This document shows, piece after piece, positions 55,496 to 64,000 of a stretch of 64,000 nt of DNA; the first letter of the stretch is position 1, and each line of letters starts with the position of its first letter. The position numbers were made by a program, and so were the translations under genes. Source of the DNA: Alcanivorax sp. REN37 (GTDB lineage: Bacteria > Pseudomonadota > Gammaproteobacteria > Pseudomonadales > Alcanivoracaceae); contig NZ_JBGCUO010000001.1 of assembly GCF_041102775.1 (NCBI RefSeq), positions 1,178,001 to 1,242,000 on the forward strand. Reading direction: 5' to 3'. The notes below the pieces were generated by a model. It was not told the origin of the DNA. It saw nothing but the letters and a program-made list of their open reading frames with translations, and ran no database searches.

Positions 55496-56380
55496 TCAGG
55501 TGTCCTCGATGGATGTGACGAAGGGGGTAATGGCGTTGGCGAGTTGGCGGGTATGGGACAGCATCGCCCAGTGACCGGCATCAATCTGAGTGCGGCGCAG
55601 GTTGCTGGCCGACTGTTCAAGGTTTTCAAACAGGTGGATGGGTAGAAAACGGTCGCGTTGCAGCAGCAACAGTTGCACCGGCACAGCGGTGGGTACCGGT
55701 TGCACGTGCGGTCGCAGCAGGCGCCGCAGGTTGGCGCGATAGAGATTAAGGCCCTGAATGCCGTCGGCGGTTTGATTCGGGTGCGCCGGCGCTTCGGTAC
55801 CTTCTACTAGATTCACGAAACGCGGCCAGTGCCTGCCAAGACCCAGGCGCCAGGTCATTTCCGGCAGCTTCGGCAACTGGAACAGCAGCATGTAAGACGA
55901 GGCTGCCACTTGCCGCAGCCCCTGCAGGAAGCGAACTGGGGAGCGGGAGGTAAGGCGGCCTCGAAACCATTGCCCAAGCTGGTCGGCGGAAGGAGCTGCG
56001 GTGGTCAGCGAGGCGATGCGGCCATCGAAGTCGGCTCTTGCCACGGCTTCCCAGGCCGGCAGCGCACCCCAGTCATAGGCCACCAAATGCACCGGCTGTT
56101 GTGGGCTGACAGCATATATCACCGCCGCGAGGTCACTCACCAGATGCGGCGCGGCGTAGGACTCGATGCCGCTCGGCGCTGATGACAGCCCCGCACCGCG
56201 GGTGTCATAGGCGATCACGGTAAAGTCTTCCGCCAATTGCGTCGCCAACGGCTCCCAAATGCTGGCGTTATCTGGATAACCGTGGATCAGGACCACCACC
56301 GGTCGTTCGGCATCGTCATTTTGCCAGCGATAGACCGCTAAGTTCACAGCGCCTGAGGTGACGAATTCGGATGGGGTCAT
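55496..56380 (-). CDS. Alpha/beta hydrolase with Asp nucleophile
   Basis: A 294-residue alpha/beta hydrolase. The oxyanion loop is IHGYPDNASIWEPL; the nucleophile elbow VAYDWGALPAWE carries Asp, as in epoxide hydrolases and haloalkane dehalogenases; the catalytic His is in IDAGHWAMLSHT. First gene of the operon (3 bases before the next), divergent from an HxlR regulator. Substrate unknown, probably a hydrophobic epoxide or ester. Confidence 0.87.
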   Translation of the reverse strand: MTPSEFVTSGAVNLAVYRWQNDDAERPVVVLIHGYPDNASIWEPLATQLAEDFTVIAYDTRGAGLSSAPSGIESYAAPHLVSDLAAVIYAVSPQQPVHLVAYDWGALPAWEAVARADFDGRIASLTTAAPSADQLGQWFRGRLTSRSPVRFLQGLRQVAASSYMLLFQLPKLPEMTWRLGLGRHWPRFVNLVEGTEAPAHPNQTADGIQGLNLYRANLRRLLRPHVQPVPTAVPVQLLLLQRDRFLPIHLFENLEQSASNLRRTQIDAGHWAMLSHTRQLANAITPFVTSIEDT

Positions 56381-56404
56381 GGGCCACTCCAGAATTAATT
56401 AACA

Positions 56405-56460
56405 GTGACATTGCTTGATGTCACGGTTCTGCTCGAATAGTAAGTTCCTAAATAGAACTT
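56405..56460. promoter_or_regulatory. Paired palindromes in the divergent HxlR/hydrolase promoter
   Basis: GTGACAT-TGCTTG-ATGTCAC (56405-56424) and AAGTTC-N7-GAACTT (56442-56460) are both perfect inverted repeats, set between the start codons of the divergent genes. They are candidate operators for the adjacent HxlR regulator. Confidence 0.65.
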
Positions 56461-56512
56461 GGAAGGGCTGAGCCGTCGCAGTAGGCTTGCGCCATGGTCA
56501 ATGGAGGGAACT

Positions 56513-56998
56513 ATGAAGTGGGACGAAGTAGGCGCGTTGCCCTGTTCGATGGCACGCAGCCTGGCACTGCTGGGTGATCGCTGGACACTGATGGTGCTGC
56601 GCAGCCTGTTCATGGGGATGCGCCGCTTTGATGATTTCCAAACGCACTTGGGCGTGACCCGCCATGTGCTGTCCGACCGCCTGAGCCGGCTGGTGGAGGA
56701 TGGCGTATTGCATAAAGTGCCGTACATGGAGCGGCCGCTGCGCCACGAGTACCGGCTCACCGACATGGGACGTGATTTGTACCCGGTGATGCAGGCGCTC
56801 AACGCGTGGGGAGACAAGTGGTTGGATGGCGGCCACGGTGCGCCGCTGGAGTTCCACCACAGCAGCTGCGGTCACCGCTTCACGCCGCTGATGGTGTGCT
56901 CCCATTGCCGCGAGCCGGTGGATTACCGCAATACCGTGCCAATGGCGGGGCCAGGGCTGGCCATGTTCCAGCAGCGCCTGAAGCAAGCTGAGTCCTGA
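56513..56998 (+). CDS. HxlR-family transcriptional regulator
   Basis: From the ATG at 56513, after GGAGG, the protein has 161 residues. MARSLALLGDRWTLMVLRSL, FDDFQTHLGVTRHVLSDRLS and LVEDGVLHKVPYMERPLRHE are the HxlR winged-helix core. The C-terminal part has CGHRFTPLMVCSHC, a possible zinc or redox site. It likely represses or activates the divergent hydrolase operon in response to an electrophile or lipid signal. Confidence 0.9.
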   Translation: MKWDEVGALPCSMARSLALLGDRWTLMVLRSLFMGMRRFDDFQTHLGVTRHVLSDRLSRLVEDGVLHKVPYMERPLRHEYRLTDMGRDLYPVMQALNAWGDKWLDGGHGAPLEFHHSSCGHRFTPLMVCSHCREPVDYRNTVPMAGPGLAMFQQRLKQAES

Positions 56999-57004
56999 AT
57001 CGGG

Positions 57005-57022
57005 CCGGCCATCAGTGGCCGG
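57005..57022. terminator. Hairpin between HxlR and ClsC-like gene
   Basis: CCGGCCA-TCAG-TGGCCGG, a perfect 7-bp stem in the 54-base gap between two convergent genes. No T-run; probably a transcript-end structure. Confidence 0.5.
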
Positions 57023-57052
57023 TCCCCCACCAGGTTTTCAAAGACTCGGCCG

Positions 57053-58621
57053 TCAGAGCAGCCCTTCAATTGGCAGCCAAGTGAGGAACTTCACCAGCGC
57101 GCGCTGGATCATGCCGGTGCCCGGTTCGCGGTCGTAGCGCACCGTCTCGCCGTTCTCGATGGTGGTCCAGTACAACTTGCCGTGTTCGTCTACATGCACG
57201 CGGTAGGCGCGCACCGGCATCGCAGTGTCGAATGCCAGAGCCAGATCATTGGCCAGTTTCTGGCTGCTGATGACGAAGCCAAGCTCGGTATTGAGTCGTG
57301 CTGAACGGGGATCGAAGTTGAACGAGCCGACGAACACATGATGCCCGTCCACCGCAAACGTTTTGGCATGCAGGCTAGAGCCGGAACTGCCGAACGGACC
57401 GAGGCCGGCGGGCCGTTTGGCATCCTCGGCACCGATCAGGCGCAGCTCCCACAGCTCCACCCCTTCTTCCAGCAGCTGCTTACGGTACTTCGAATAGCCG
57501 GCATGCACGGCGGCCACGTCGGTACTTTCCAGCGCATTGGTCAGCACCCGCACGCGTACCCCGCGGCGCGTCAGTGATGCCAGCGCGTCAACGCCCATCT
57601 GGGTAGGCACGAAGTAGGGCGATACCAAATCCAAGGTCTTTTCCGGTTCGCCGCCCAGCGACAGCAACGAGCCGATCAGCAAGTCTTGCTCCGGCACATC
57701 GCCCAGCACTTTGGCCGGGTTGTCACTGACGATGAAAGTGTCTGCCCATTCCACCTCTAGCTCTTCGCTGAGGATGCCGCGAATGAAGGCGGTGTTCTCC
57801 AGGTGATCGAGGTATTGGGAGGCGCTGTGCGGATCGAGGTGTTCGCGGGTGGCGCGTTCCAGTGCTGCGGCGCGTTGTGCGCTGGACGGCGCCACCACTT
57901 GATCGATCGGGTAGGCCGAGGCGCTGTTCCAGTAGCGGTCGAAATCGTCAGTCATGGCATCGACGATCGGGCCGACCGCCACCACATCGAGGTCGGAGAA
58001 CAGCACCGAGTCGGTGGCGCCAAAATATTCATCACCGACATTGCGGCCACCGACGATGGTGACGCGCTGATCGGCGGTGAATGACTTGTTGTGCATGCGC
58101 CGATTGAGGCGGCGGAAGTCGGTGACAAAGCCGAGTGGTTTCATGCGCCGCATCGGGAACGGGTTGAACAGCCGCACCTGCATGTTGGGGTGGTTGTCCA
58201 ACTCGCTGAGAATCTGGTCAAGATTGCGAATGCCGTTGTCATCCAGCAGCAGTCGCACCCGTACGCCACGGTCGGCGGCATCTTCCAGCGCATTGAGCAG
58301 CATCAACCCGGTGGTGTCGCGGTGCCAGATGTAATACTGCACATCCAGCGACGCCTGCGCAGTCTGCGCCAGCAGCATGCGAGCAGCGAACGCATCCAAC
58401 GGATCGGCCAGCGGATGGATACCGGACAAGCCGGGATGGCGGGCGGTCAGGGGCTGCAGCGCTTGATGGATCAAGGTGGCCTCCACGTCGGCGTCGTCCA
58501 GGCGATAGCCGGCCTCGCGGTCCACCAGCGGCGGCAGCGAGCATCCGGCCAGCGCCATCATCGCGCAGGCTAGGCACAGCAGCCAAGTTAAATGGTTGGT
58601 GGAGGCACGGCGGGCAGGCAT
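57053..58621 (-). CDS. clsC: ClsC-like phospholipase D lipoprotein
   Basis: I start at the ATG at 58619-58621 so that a normal lipoprotein signal leads to the lipobox LAGC, with the Cys at residue 27; an ATG 15 codons earlier is possible. Two phospholipase D domains carry HKD motifs MHNKSFTADQRVTIVGGRN and LHAKTFAVDGHHVFVGSFNF. The family is ClsC-type, which in E. coli joins phosphatidylglycerol and phosphatidylethanolamine; E. coli ClsC is not a lipoprotein, so envelope location differs. 522 residues. Confidence 0.85.
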   Translation of the reverse strand: MPARRASTNHLTWLLCLACAMMALAGCSLPPLVDREAGYRLDDADVEATLIHQALQPLTARHPGLSGIHPLADPLDAFAARMLLAQTAQASLDVQYYIWHRDTTGLMLLNALEDAADRGVRVRLLLDDNGIRNLDQILSELDNHPNMQVRLFNPFPMRRMKPLGFVTDFRRLNRRMHNKSFTADQRVTIVGGRNVGDEYFGATDSVLFSDLDVVAVGPIVDAMTDDFDRYWNSASAYPIDQVVAPSSAQRAAALERATREHLDPHSASQYLDHLENTAFIRGILSEELEVEWADTFIVSDNPAKVLGDVPEQDLLIGSLLSLGGEPEKTLDLVSPYFVPTQMGVDALASLTRRGVRVRVLTNALESTDVAAVHAGYSKYRKQLLEEGVELWELRLIGAEDAKRPAGLGPFGSSGSSLHAKTFAVDGHHVFVGSFNFDPRSARLNTELGFVISSQKLANDLALAFDTAMPVRAYRVHVDEHGKLYWTTIENGETVRYDREPGTGMIQRALVKFLTWLPIEGLL

Positions 58622-58761
58622 GGCGGCGGTCAGTCTCCGGTCAGCGACAGGTGAGTGCATCGCCACGGAGGCGGCGCGCGCGGCGGCAATGTTACACTAG
58701 CGCGCATCGGCTTCGGTATGACGCTGACTACCATCGCCGGCCCTAGTGCGGCCGGTATCTG

Positions 58762-59685
58762 TTGATTCAACTTCCCCGGGACCTCTTCGTTGTGGACGCT
58801 CTTTGGCTGGTCATCATCTGTTTGGGAGCGGGCATGCTCACTGCCCGTGTCGCCCACCCCGAAGGCTTGGCGGCTTCGCTGAATTGGTGGGTGCTGCACA
58901 TCGCGCTGCCGGCGATGGTGTTGGTACAGGTGGTGAAGCTGGAGTGGTCGGCAGACCTGCTGTTCCCCGGTGCGGCCATGTGGCTGGTGTTCATTGGCGC
59001 TTGGGTGCTGATTGAGCTGCTCGGCCGGCTGCGTGGCTGGAGCCGCAGCCAAGTCGGCGCGCTGGTGCTCACCGCCGGTCTCGGTAATACCTCGTTTGTC
59101 GGCTATCCGCTGATCGAAGCGCTGCGCGGCCACGACGCGCTCGGCATTGCGGTGATCGCCGATCAGCTTGGTTCGTTCCTGGCGCTGTCTACCGCCGGGG
59201 TATTCGTGGCGGCCCGCTATGCCGGTCAATCAATGCCGATCAGTGCACTGTTCCTGCGGGTGCTCAAATTCCCGGCGTTCTTGGCACTGATGCTGGCGCT
59301 GGTGATTCGCGCGGTGGGCGGGTTGCCGGAGTGGAGCGATCAGGTGCTCTCTCGGCTCGGCGGTACTTTGACGCCGCTGGCACTGTTCTCGGTGGGTATG
59401 CAGCTACGCTTCAGCCGGCCTGGGCATGATGCGGAGCCGCTGTTCTGGGGGCTGCTGTGGAAACTGCTGCTGGCCCCATTGGCAGTGTGGGCACTGGTGG
59501 TGGCCTGGGGCGTACCGGCGCTGATCGGTGAGGTGAGTGTATTGCAGGCGGCGATGGCGCCGATGATCACCGCGGGCATCTTGGCCCAGCAACACGGCCT
59601 GGCGCCGTCGCTGTCCAACCGCATGGTTGGGCTCGGCATCTTGCTGTCGCTGGTGACCGTGTCAGCGGCCAGTTTCCTGATCTGA
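58762..59685 (+). CDS. Auxin efflux carrier-like (AEC) transporter
   Basis: About 307 residues with ten hydrophobic segments in a 5+5 arrangement: LWLVIICLGAGMLTARVAHP at the start, LTAGLGNTSFVGYPLIEALR (a conserved AEC stretch) and MAPMITAGILAQQHGL near the end. AEC proteins export or take up organic acids such as malate or malonate. The start is uncertain: TTG at 58762 or GTG at 58792; neither has a strong ribosome site. Confidence 0.85.
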   Translation: MIQLPRDLFVVDALWLVIICLGAGMLTARVAHPEGLAASLNWWVLHIALPAMVLVQVVKLEWSADLLFPGAAMWLVFIGAWVLIELLGRLRGWSRSQVGALVLTAGLGNTSFVGYPLIEALRGHDALGIAVIADQLGSFLALSTAGVFVAARYAGQSMPISALFLRVLKFPAFLALMLALVIRAVGGLPEWSDQVLSRLGGTLTPLALFSVGMQLRFSRPGHDAEPLFWGLLWKLLLAPLAVWALVVAWGVPALIGEVSVLQAAMAPMITAGILAQQHGLAPSLSNRMVGLGILLSLVTVSAASFLI

Positions 59686-59690
59686 TCAAG

Positions 59691-59711
59691 GCGCCCGGTT
59701 GCCCCGGGCGC
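59691..59711. terminator. Hairpin between convergent genes
   Basis: GCGCCCGG and CCGGGCGC form an 8-bp stem around a 5-base loop, only 6 bases after the transporter stop and just before the end of the convergent lipoprotein gene. Confidence 0.6.
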
Positions 59712-59717
59712 TCGCGT

Positions 59718-62306
59718 TCAGTGCGGTTCGCCGGTCAGTGGCATCACCATGATCTGGTGAGTGGGGTCGCGTTGCAGACGGCGCGCATCACGGCTGGATA
59801 CGAACACAGTGTCGTTGCCGGCCACCACCGGCCAGCTGTTGTTGCCGGGCCCATCATGCCAGCGTGCGGCGCTCCACTCCCCATCCTGCCAGCGGCTGCT
59901 GGCCAACTTCCAACGCCAATCGTCGGCACCGCCGTGATACCAAACGAGCTGCGGGCTGCCGTCCTCGGCAGCGCCCAGGCGCGGACGCTGCTGCGGGGCA
60001 GGGTGATCGTCCAATGGCGGCAGCAGCTGAATGGCATCGCCTTGAATGCGGGCGGTGGCCACCCGGAAGCTGGCGCCGGAGCTCTTCAGCGGTTTGTGGT
60101 TCCAGGCCAATAGCAGGTCGCCCGCGCCGCTGTAGGCGAGACTCGGATGCTGGTCGGCGGCATCGTCGGCGCCCACGGACAGTATCGGCTGCCAGTCGCC
60201 CTCGGTAGTGCGGCGGCGCAGCTGGATCTGCCAGTTGTCGGGGTTGGTGCCTTCGCCGACGCCAGCGGTACCGGTCCACAACGGATCAGGATCAGTGCGG
60301 TTGTCCTGCCAGCCAACTGCCACGTCGCCGTTCTCGCTCACCGCCAAGGTCGGCCAGAGCGACGCCGGGTAACGGGACGAACGGCTATCGAGGCGCTCCG
60401 CCGGGCGGGTGATCTTGCCTTCGGCGCTGAGGTTCTCCGCCTGTCCTTGTTGGCGATCGAGGAACCAAATATCAAAGGCGTCACCGGCTTGAATCTGCTG
60501 CCAAGCCAGCAGCACCTGGCCCTGCGGGTGCAGCGCCACCACCGGGTGCTCGGCGCGGCCGGCGACGCTGTGCACAGTTTCTGCTGCGCCCCAACTGCGG
60601 CCACCGTCGTCGGATTGACGTAACCGGATCACTGACCGCAGCGGACGCGCTTCGGTGATTTCCTGCCACACCACGGCCACCTGCTGGCCGCGGGCGGCAA
60701 TACGGGCAAAGCGTGGCTGCCGATCAGTGCCGGAAACTGCCAGTGGCTGCGGTTGCCAACTGCCATGCGTATCGCGGCGTTGGTAAAGCACGCGGGTGCC
60801 GTCAGCGTGGTGCTGCTCGGCCACCACGTGCAAGATGCCGTCGCTAGCGGCGGCGTCGGGAAAGCCGGTGAAAGCGCCGTCCGCGCCTAGCACCCAATTG
60901 GCGCCGTCGGCGGCATCACTGGTGGCGGGCAGCCACGGCGTTTGCGGTTGCACCGGGGCCGGGCCGACAAACAAGGGCGCGCTGAGGCCGCGCAGCTGGT
61001 TCAGCGGGCTGCGCACTTCCACCCGGTACCATTGCGGTGCGTCACTGCTTTCCACCTCGATATGGTGCACCTCGTAATCCTTGCTGGGGCGCAGGGTGGT
61101 GACCGCGCCGGCACTGCGGCCGGGACTGCGGTAAACCAGCACCCGCTGGCCTTTGGCGCCTTCCAGCCGTAGCCGCAACGTGCCGCGGGTGCCGGCGGGC
61201 AGCACCGCTTCGTCGCCGGCCTGTACCGTATAGCCGTCACCAAAATCCGCATCCAGCGTGACGAACGGACCGCTGGCGTTATGGCCGATGTGGGTATGGC
61301 CACGCTGCATGGCGTGGAGCAAACCCTGCTGGTTGGCGGCGTCGGCATGTACACGGGTGGTCGGTGAGCCGGGTCCGTGGGTCAGCCATAGCTCACGGAA
61401 ATGGTTGTCACTGGCGCCCGCCACCGAGAACCGGTAGCCGGCATTCCAGCGGTTCTCGGCGTAATCAATCGCTTGATCCGGCTTTTTGGCGTTGTTCCAG
61501 GTTTCCACCAGATCCACGCCTACCGCATCGGCCAGGTCGCGCAGTTCGCCATTGTCATGCATCAGATCTTTTTCCGGATGCGCCGAGACCCAGATCGCGT
61601 TCTGGCTGTGCGCATCCCAGATTGATTGTTGAAGCCGCGCCCGCTCATCGCGCCCCGGCTGCACCGCTGGTTGGGTCAGCATGTCCACCGCGCCGTGCAC
61701 GGTGGAGTGGGGCTTGCCGTTGGCTTCCTCGCCGCGGATCAGCAGCAGCGCCGGGGATTCCCACAGCGGGTCGTAGTGCTGGTCATGGGTGCGGTGATCG
61801 GTGAGCGACAGGAAATCGAGGCCGGACTTGAGCGCCTGGCCGATCTGGTCCGCCACCGACACGTTGCCGGGCATGGCATCACCAAAGGTTTGGCGCGGCA
61901 TGCTGCCGTCGGAAGAGTGGTCGGTATGCACATGCAGATCACCGCCCAGCCATTGTCCGCTGGGTACCTGGGCCGGCAGCGGTTCAAACACCGCCGTCAG
62001 TGCTTGGTCGCCCAAGGTGCAGGTCAGCTCGCTGCCACAATCAGCGTCTGACCAATGACTGAATCGCTGTCCGTCACCCGCCTCAGCGGCGACCGTCTGT
62101 GGTGCCGGCAGGGTGCTGCCGCAGTCGCCATGGGCGCAGACCAGCGAGCGGTCCAATGTGGCCACCCGGCCCAGCCCCACCACACTGATCTCGGCCGCGA
62201 TCGGTGCCGTGGGAGTCGGGCCGGACCCGCCATTGTTACTGCCGCCGCCGCAGGCAGTCAGGGTCAAAGCGGCCATGCCACCCACGACCAGCACACTGTG
62301 TCGCAT
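59718..62306 (-). CDS. CehA/McbA-type PHP-domain lipoprotein
   Basis: An 862-residue exported lipoprotein (signal ending LTACGGGS). After a short beta domain comes a PHP metal-hydrolase core: GGDLHVHTDHSSDG, FLSLTDHRTHD, IWVSAHPEKD and SVAGASDNHF supply the metal-binding His and Asp residues, as in CehA/McbA hydrolases. The C-terminal half (from about 500) repeats short beta motifs such as VALHPQGQVLLAWQQ and LAYSGAGDLLLAWNH, suggesting a beta-propeller. Substrate is unknown; phosphoesters or aryl esters are possible. Confidence 0.83.
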   Translation of the reverse strand: MRHSVLVVGGMAALTLTACGGGSNNGGSGPTPTAPIAAEISVVGLGRVATLDRSLVCAHGDCGSTLPAPQTVAAEAGDGQRFSHWSDADCGSELTCTLGDQALTAVFEPLPAQVPSGQWLGGDLHVHTDHSSDGSMPRQTFGDAMPGNVSVADQIGQALKSGLDFLSLTDHRTHDQHYDPLWESPALLLIRGEEANGKPHSTVHGAVDMLTQPAVQPGRDERARLQQSIWDAHSQNAIWVSAHPEKDLMHDNGELRDLADAVGVDLVETWNNAKKPDQAIDYAENRWNAGYRFSVAGASDNHFRELWLTHGPGSPTTRVHADAANQQGLLHAMQRGHTHIGHNASGPFVTLDADFGDGYTVQAGDEAVLPAGTRGTLRLRLEGAKGQRVLVYRSPGRSAGAVTTLRPSKDYEVHHIEVESSDAPQWYRVEVRSPLNQLRGLSAPLFVGPAPVQPQTPWLPATSDAADGANWVLGADGAFTGFPDAAASDGILHVVAEQHHADGTRVLYQRRDTHGSWQPQPLAVSGTDRQPRFARIAARGQQVAVVWQEITEARPLRSVIRLRQSDDGGRSWGAAETVHSVAGRAEHPVVALHPQGQVLLAWQQIQAGDAFDIWFLDRQQGQAENLSAEGKITRPAERLDSRSSRYPASLWPTLAVSENGDVAVGWQDNRTDPDPLWTGTAGVGEGTNPDNWQIQLRRRTTEGDWQPILSVGADDAADQHPSLAYSGAGDLLLAWNHKPLKSSGASFRVATARIQGDAIQLLPPLDDHPAPQQRPRLGAAEDGSPQLVWYHGGADDWRWKLASSRWQDGEWSAARWHDGPGNNSWPVVAGNDTVFVSSRDARRLQRDPTHQIMVMPLTGEPH

Positions 62307-62422
62307 CATCGGATCTCCATGGAAATGTGGCACCCTTATACCGGTGCTTTATGGCGGGGCGGTGACGGCAGCCCTGTCGATGCCTACACTCGGTGCCTCA
62401 TAGGCAACCGGGGAACGTGGGT

Positions 62423-62899
62423 ATGGAACAGGCACGGCAGGTCGGCATAGCGCTGGCGGCGCGCGGCTGGATGATGACCACTGCGGAATCTTGTACCGGC
62501 GGCGGTATTGCGGCTGCGATCACCGACATCCCCGGCAGTTCCGCGTGGTTCGACCGCGGCTTCGTCACCTATTCCAATGACGCCAAGCAGGCGTTGCTGG
62601 GGGTGGCCGCGACGACATTGGCGACCCATGGTGCGGTGAGCGAAGCGGTGGTGCTTGAAATGGCCGAAGGTGCCCGCAAAGCCAGCGGTGCACAGTGTGC
62701 GGTGTCGGTGTCCGGCATCGCCGGGCCTGATGGCGGCAGTGCAGGCAAACCGGTCGGCACCGTCTGGCTGGCGTGGGCCTTCGAGGGACGCCCCAGCGAA
62801 GCACAGCGCTTCCGTTTCGCCGGCGATCGGGCGGCCGTGCGGGCCGCCGCGGTGCAAGCTGCGCTGGCGGGTGTGTTGGCTCGCCTGAGCACTGCGTGA
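62423..62899 (+). CDS. pncC: Nicotinamide-nucleotide amidohydrolase (CinA C-terminal type)
   Basis: From the ATG at 62423 the 158-residue protein carries the CinA C-terminal domain: [20 protein letters not shown] with the catalytic Ser, [40 protein letters not shown]. It deamidates NMN to recycle the pyridine nucleotide. Only the amidase domain is present, as in Pseudomonas, where it also lies directly upstream of recA. Confidence 0.95.
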   Translation: MEQARQVGIALAARGWMMTTAESCTGGGIAAAITDIPGSSAWFDRGFVTYSNDAKQALLGVAATTLATHGAVSEAVVLEMAEGARKASGAQCAVSVSGIAGPDGGSAGKPVGTVWLAWAFEGRPSEAQRFRFAGDRAAVRAAAVQAALAGVLARLSTA

Positions 62900-62946
62900 A
62901 TCATCCTGCCCGGGGGTTGCACCGGCTGTCGCCCCTGCGCATAATG

Positions 62947-62962
62947 CTGTCCTTATTGACAG
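62947..62962. promoter_or_regulatory. LexA (SOS) box of recA
   Basis: CTGT-CCTTATTG-ACAG fits the CTGT-N8-ACAG consensus and ends 52 bases before the recA ATG, the usual position for LexA repression of recA. Confidence 0.9.
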
Positions 62963-63014
62963 TGGTCTTATGGACACTGGTCACACCCTGACATTGATGC
63001 TGAGGAACTCAGAA

Positions 63015-64000
63015 ATGGACGACAACAAAAGCAAGGCCCTGAAGGCTGCGCTGGCGCAGATCGAGCGGCAATTCGGCAAGGGCTCGGTCATGCGCATGGG
63101 CGATCACAAGCGTGAGCCCATTCCTGCCATTTCCACCGGCTCGCTCGGGCTGGATGTAGCCCTCGGTATCGGCGGTCTGCCCAAGGGGCGGATCGTGGAA
63201 ATCTACGGTCCGGAATCCTCCGGTAAAACCACGCTGACGCTGTCCGTTATCGCACAAGCGCAGAAGCACGGTGCCAACTGTGCTTTCGTTGATGCCGAGC
63301 ACGCTCTGGACCCCGACTACGCCGAGAAACTGGGCGTCAATGTTGATGACCTGATCGTGTCGCAGCCGGACACCGGCGAACAGGCGCTTGAAATCACCGA
63401 CATGCTGGTGCGCTCCGGTGCGGTGGACGTGGTCATTGTCGACTCGGTGGCGGCCTTGGTGCCGAAGGCTGAAATCGAAGGCGAGATGGGGGACCACCAC
63501 GTCGGCGTGCAGGCCCGTCTGATGAGCCAGGCGCTGCGTAAGATCACCGGCTCGGTGAAGAATGCCAACTGTCTGGTGATCTTCATCAACCAGATCCGCA
63601 TGAAGATCGGTGTGATGTTCGGCAACCCGGAAACCACCACCGGCGGTAACGCGCTCAAGTTCTACTCCTCGGTGCGGCTCGATATCCGCCGCATCGGCTC
63701 GGTAAAGCAGGGCGATGAGATCACCGGCAGCGAAACCCGCGTTAAAGTGGTGAAGAACAAGGTGGCGCCGCCGTTCCGTCAAGCGGAATTCCAGATCCTA
63801 TACGGCACCGGCATCAACAATCTCGGTGAGGTGCTGGACATGGGCGTGCAGCTTGGCCTGATCGACAAGGCCGGCGCTTGGTACTCCTACCAAGGCGACA
63901 AGATCGGGCAGGGTAAACAGAACGCCTGTGACTACCTGAGCCAAAACCCGGACATTGCCGGCACCCTCGAGAAGCAGATCCGCGCCCAGTTGCTGACTCC
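63015..64000 (+). CDS. recA: Recombinase RecA, 3' end beyond window
   Basis: The ATG at 63015 follows GAGGAA. The 328 codons present include [20 protein letters not shown], Walker [13 protein letters not shown], Walker [16 protein letters not shown], loop L1 [10 protein letters not shown] and loop L2 [14 protein letters not shown]; only the C-terminal tail is cut off. RecA pairs homologous DNA and activates self-cleavage of LexA and of phage repressors such as the CI protein at 7059-7826 of this window. Confidence 0.98.
   Translation, partial: MDDNKSKALKAALAQIERQFGKGSVMRMGDHKREPIPAISTGSLGLDVALGIGGLPKGRIVEIYGPESSGKTTLTLSVIAQAQKHGANCAFVDAEHALDPDYAEKLGVNVDDLIVSQPDTGEQALEITDMLVRSGAVDVVIVDSVAALVPKAEIEGEMGDHHVGVQARLMSQALRKITGSVKNANCLVIFINQIRMKIGVMFGNPETTTGGNALKFYSSVRLDIRRIGSVKQGDEITGSETRVKVVKNKVAPPFRQAEFQILYGTGINNLGEVLDMGVQLGLIDKAGAWYSYQGDKIGQGKQNACDYLSQNPDIAGTLEKQIRAQLLT

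Overview
The window looks like a GC-rich gammaproteobacterial chromosome. The housekeeping gene content and order (purN-purM, DUF2066-hda, an RsmZ-like sRNA beside fdxA, then mutS, later cinA and recA) resemble Pseudomonas and Alcanivorax-type marine relatives. I would guess an Alcanivorax-like genus, but genus cannot be fixed from sequence reading alone.

Bases 1 to about 18,900 are an accessory region. From 1 to 11,000 lies a lambda-like defective prophage. Its leftward early operon (unknown early proteins, RecT/Bet recombinase, YqaJ exonuclease, SSB, DUF4224, start of an integrase) is driven by a pL-like promoter near 5,550. An immunity region holds a CI/S24 repressor (7059-7826) facing a small Cro-like protein, with the same ACCGNCGGT operator embedded in both the left and right promoters. 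The rightward replication genes carry an iteron array inside gene O. Gene P is then cut and joined directly to the last third of a tail-tip gene, so terminase, head, lysis and most tail genes are gone. After it come a membrane protein of unknown function, a broken plasmid Rep_3 initiator with GTTAAC repeats, and the truncated end of a different tail module (tail protein plus DUF2793). A less GC-rich two-gene RloA/RloB-like presumed phage-defence operon follows, then a BRO antirepressor with a structured, C4-like leader. A tRNA-Gly(CCC) closes the region.

From 19,000 to 48,300 is ordinary chromosome: YggS; an MFS pump; a LysR regulator divergent from a CioA/CioB/DUF2474 cyanide-insensitive bd oxidase operon; SlyD; a histidine kinase with a degenerate receiver; a patatin lipase; a SIMPL lipoprotein; Mrp/ApbC; dCTP deaminase; a purM-purN-DUF3108-DUF3108 operon; DUF2066 and Hda; a 1370-residue double CSLREA-type surface protein that looks like two exported proteins fused head to tail; SthA; an Smr protein; cardiolipin synthase; and tRNA-Arg(CCT).

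From 48,300 to the end: an HPt protein, a perfect GacA box followed by an unannotated RsmZ-like GGA-rich sRNA, FdxA and MutS. Then comes an HxlR-controlled lipid/redox operon, a second phospholipase D-type enzyme, an auxin-efflux-type carrier and a large PHP-domain lipoprotein. CinA and a LexA-box-controlled recA, cut by the window edge, end the window.
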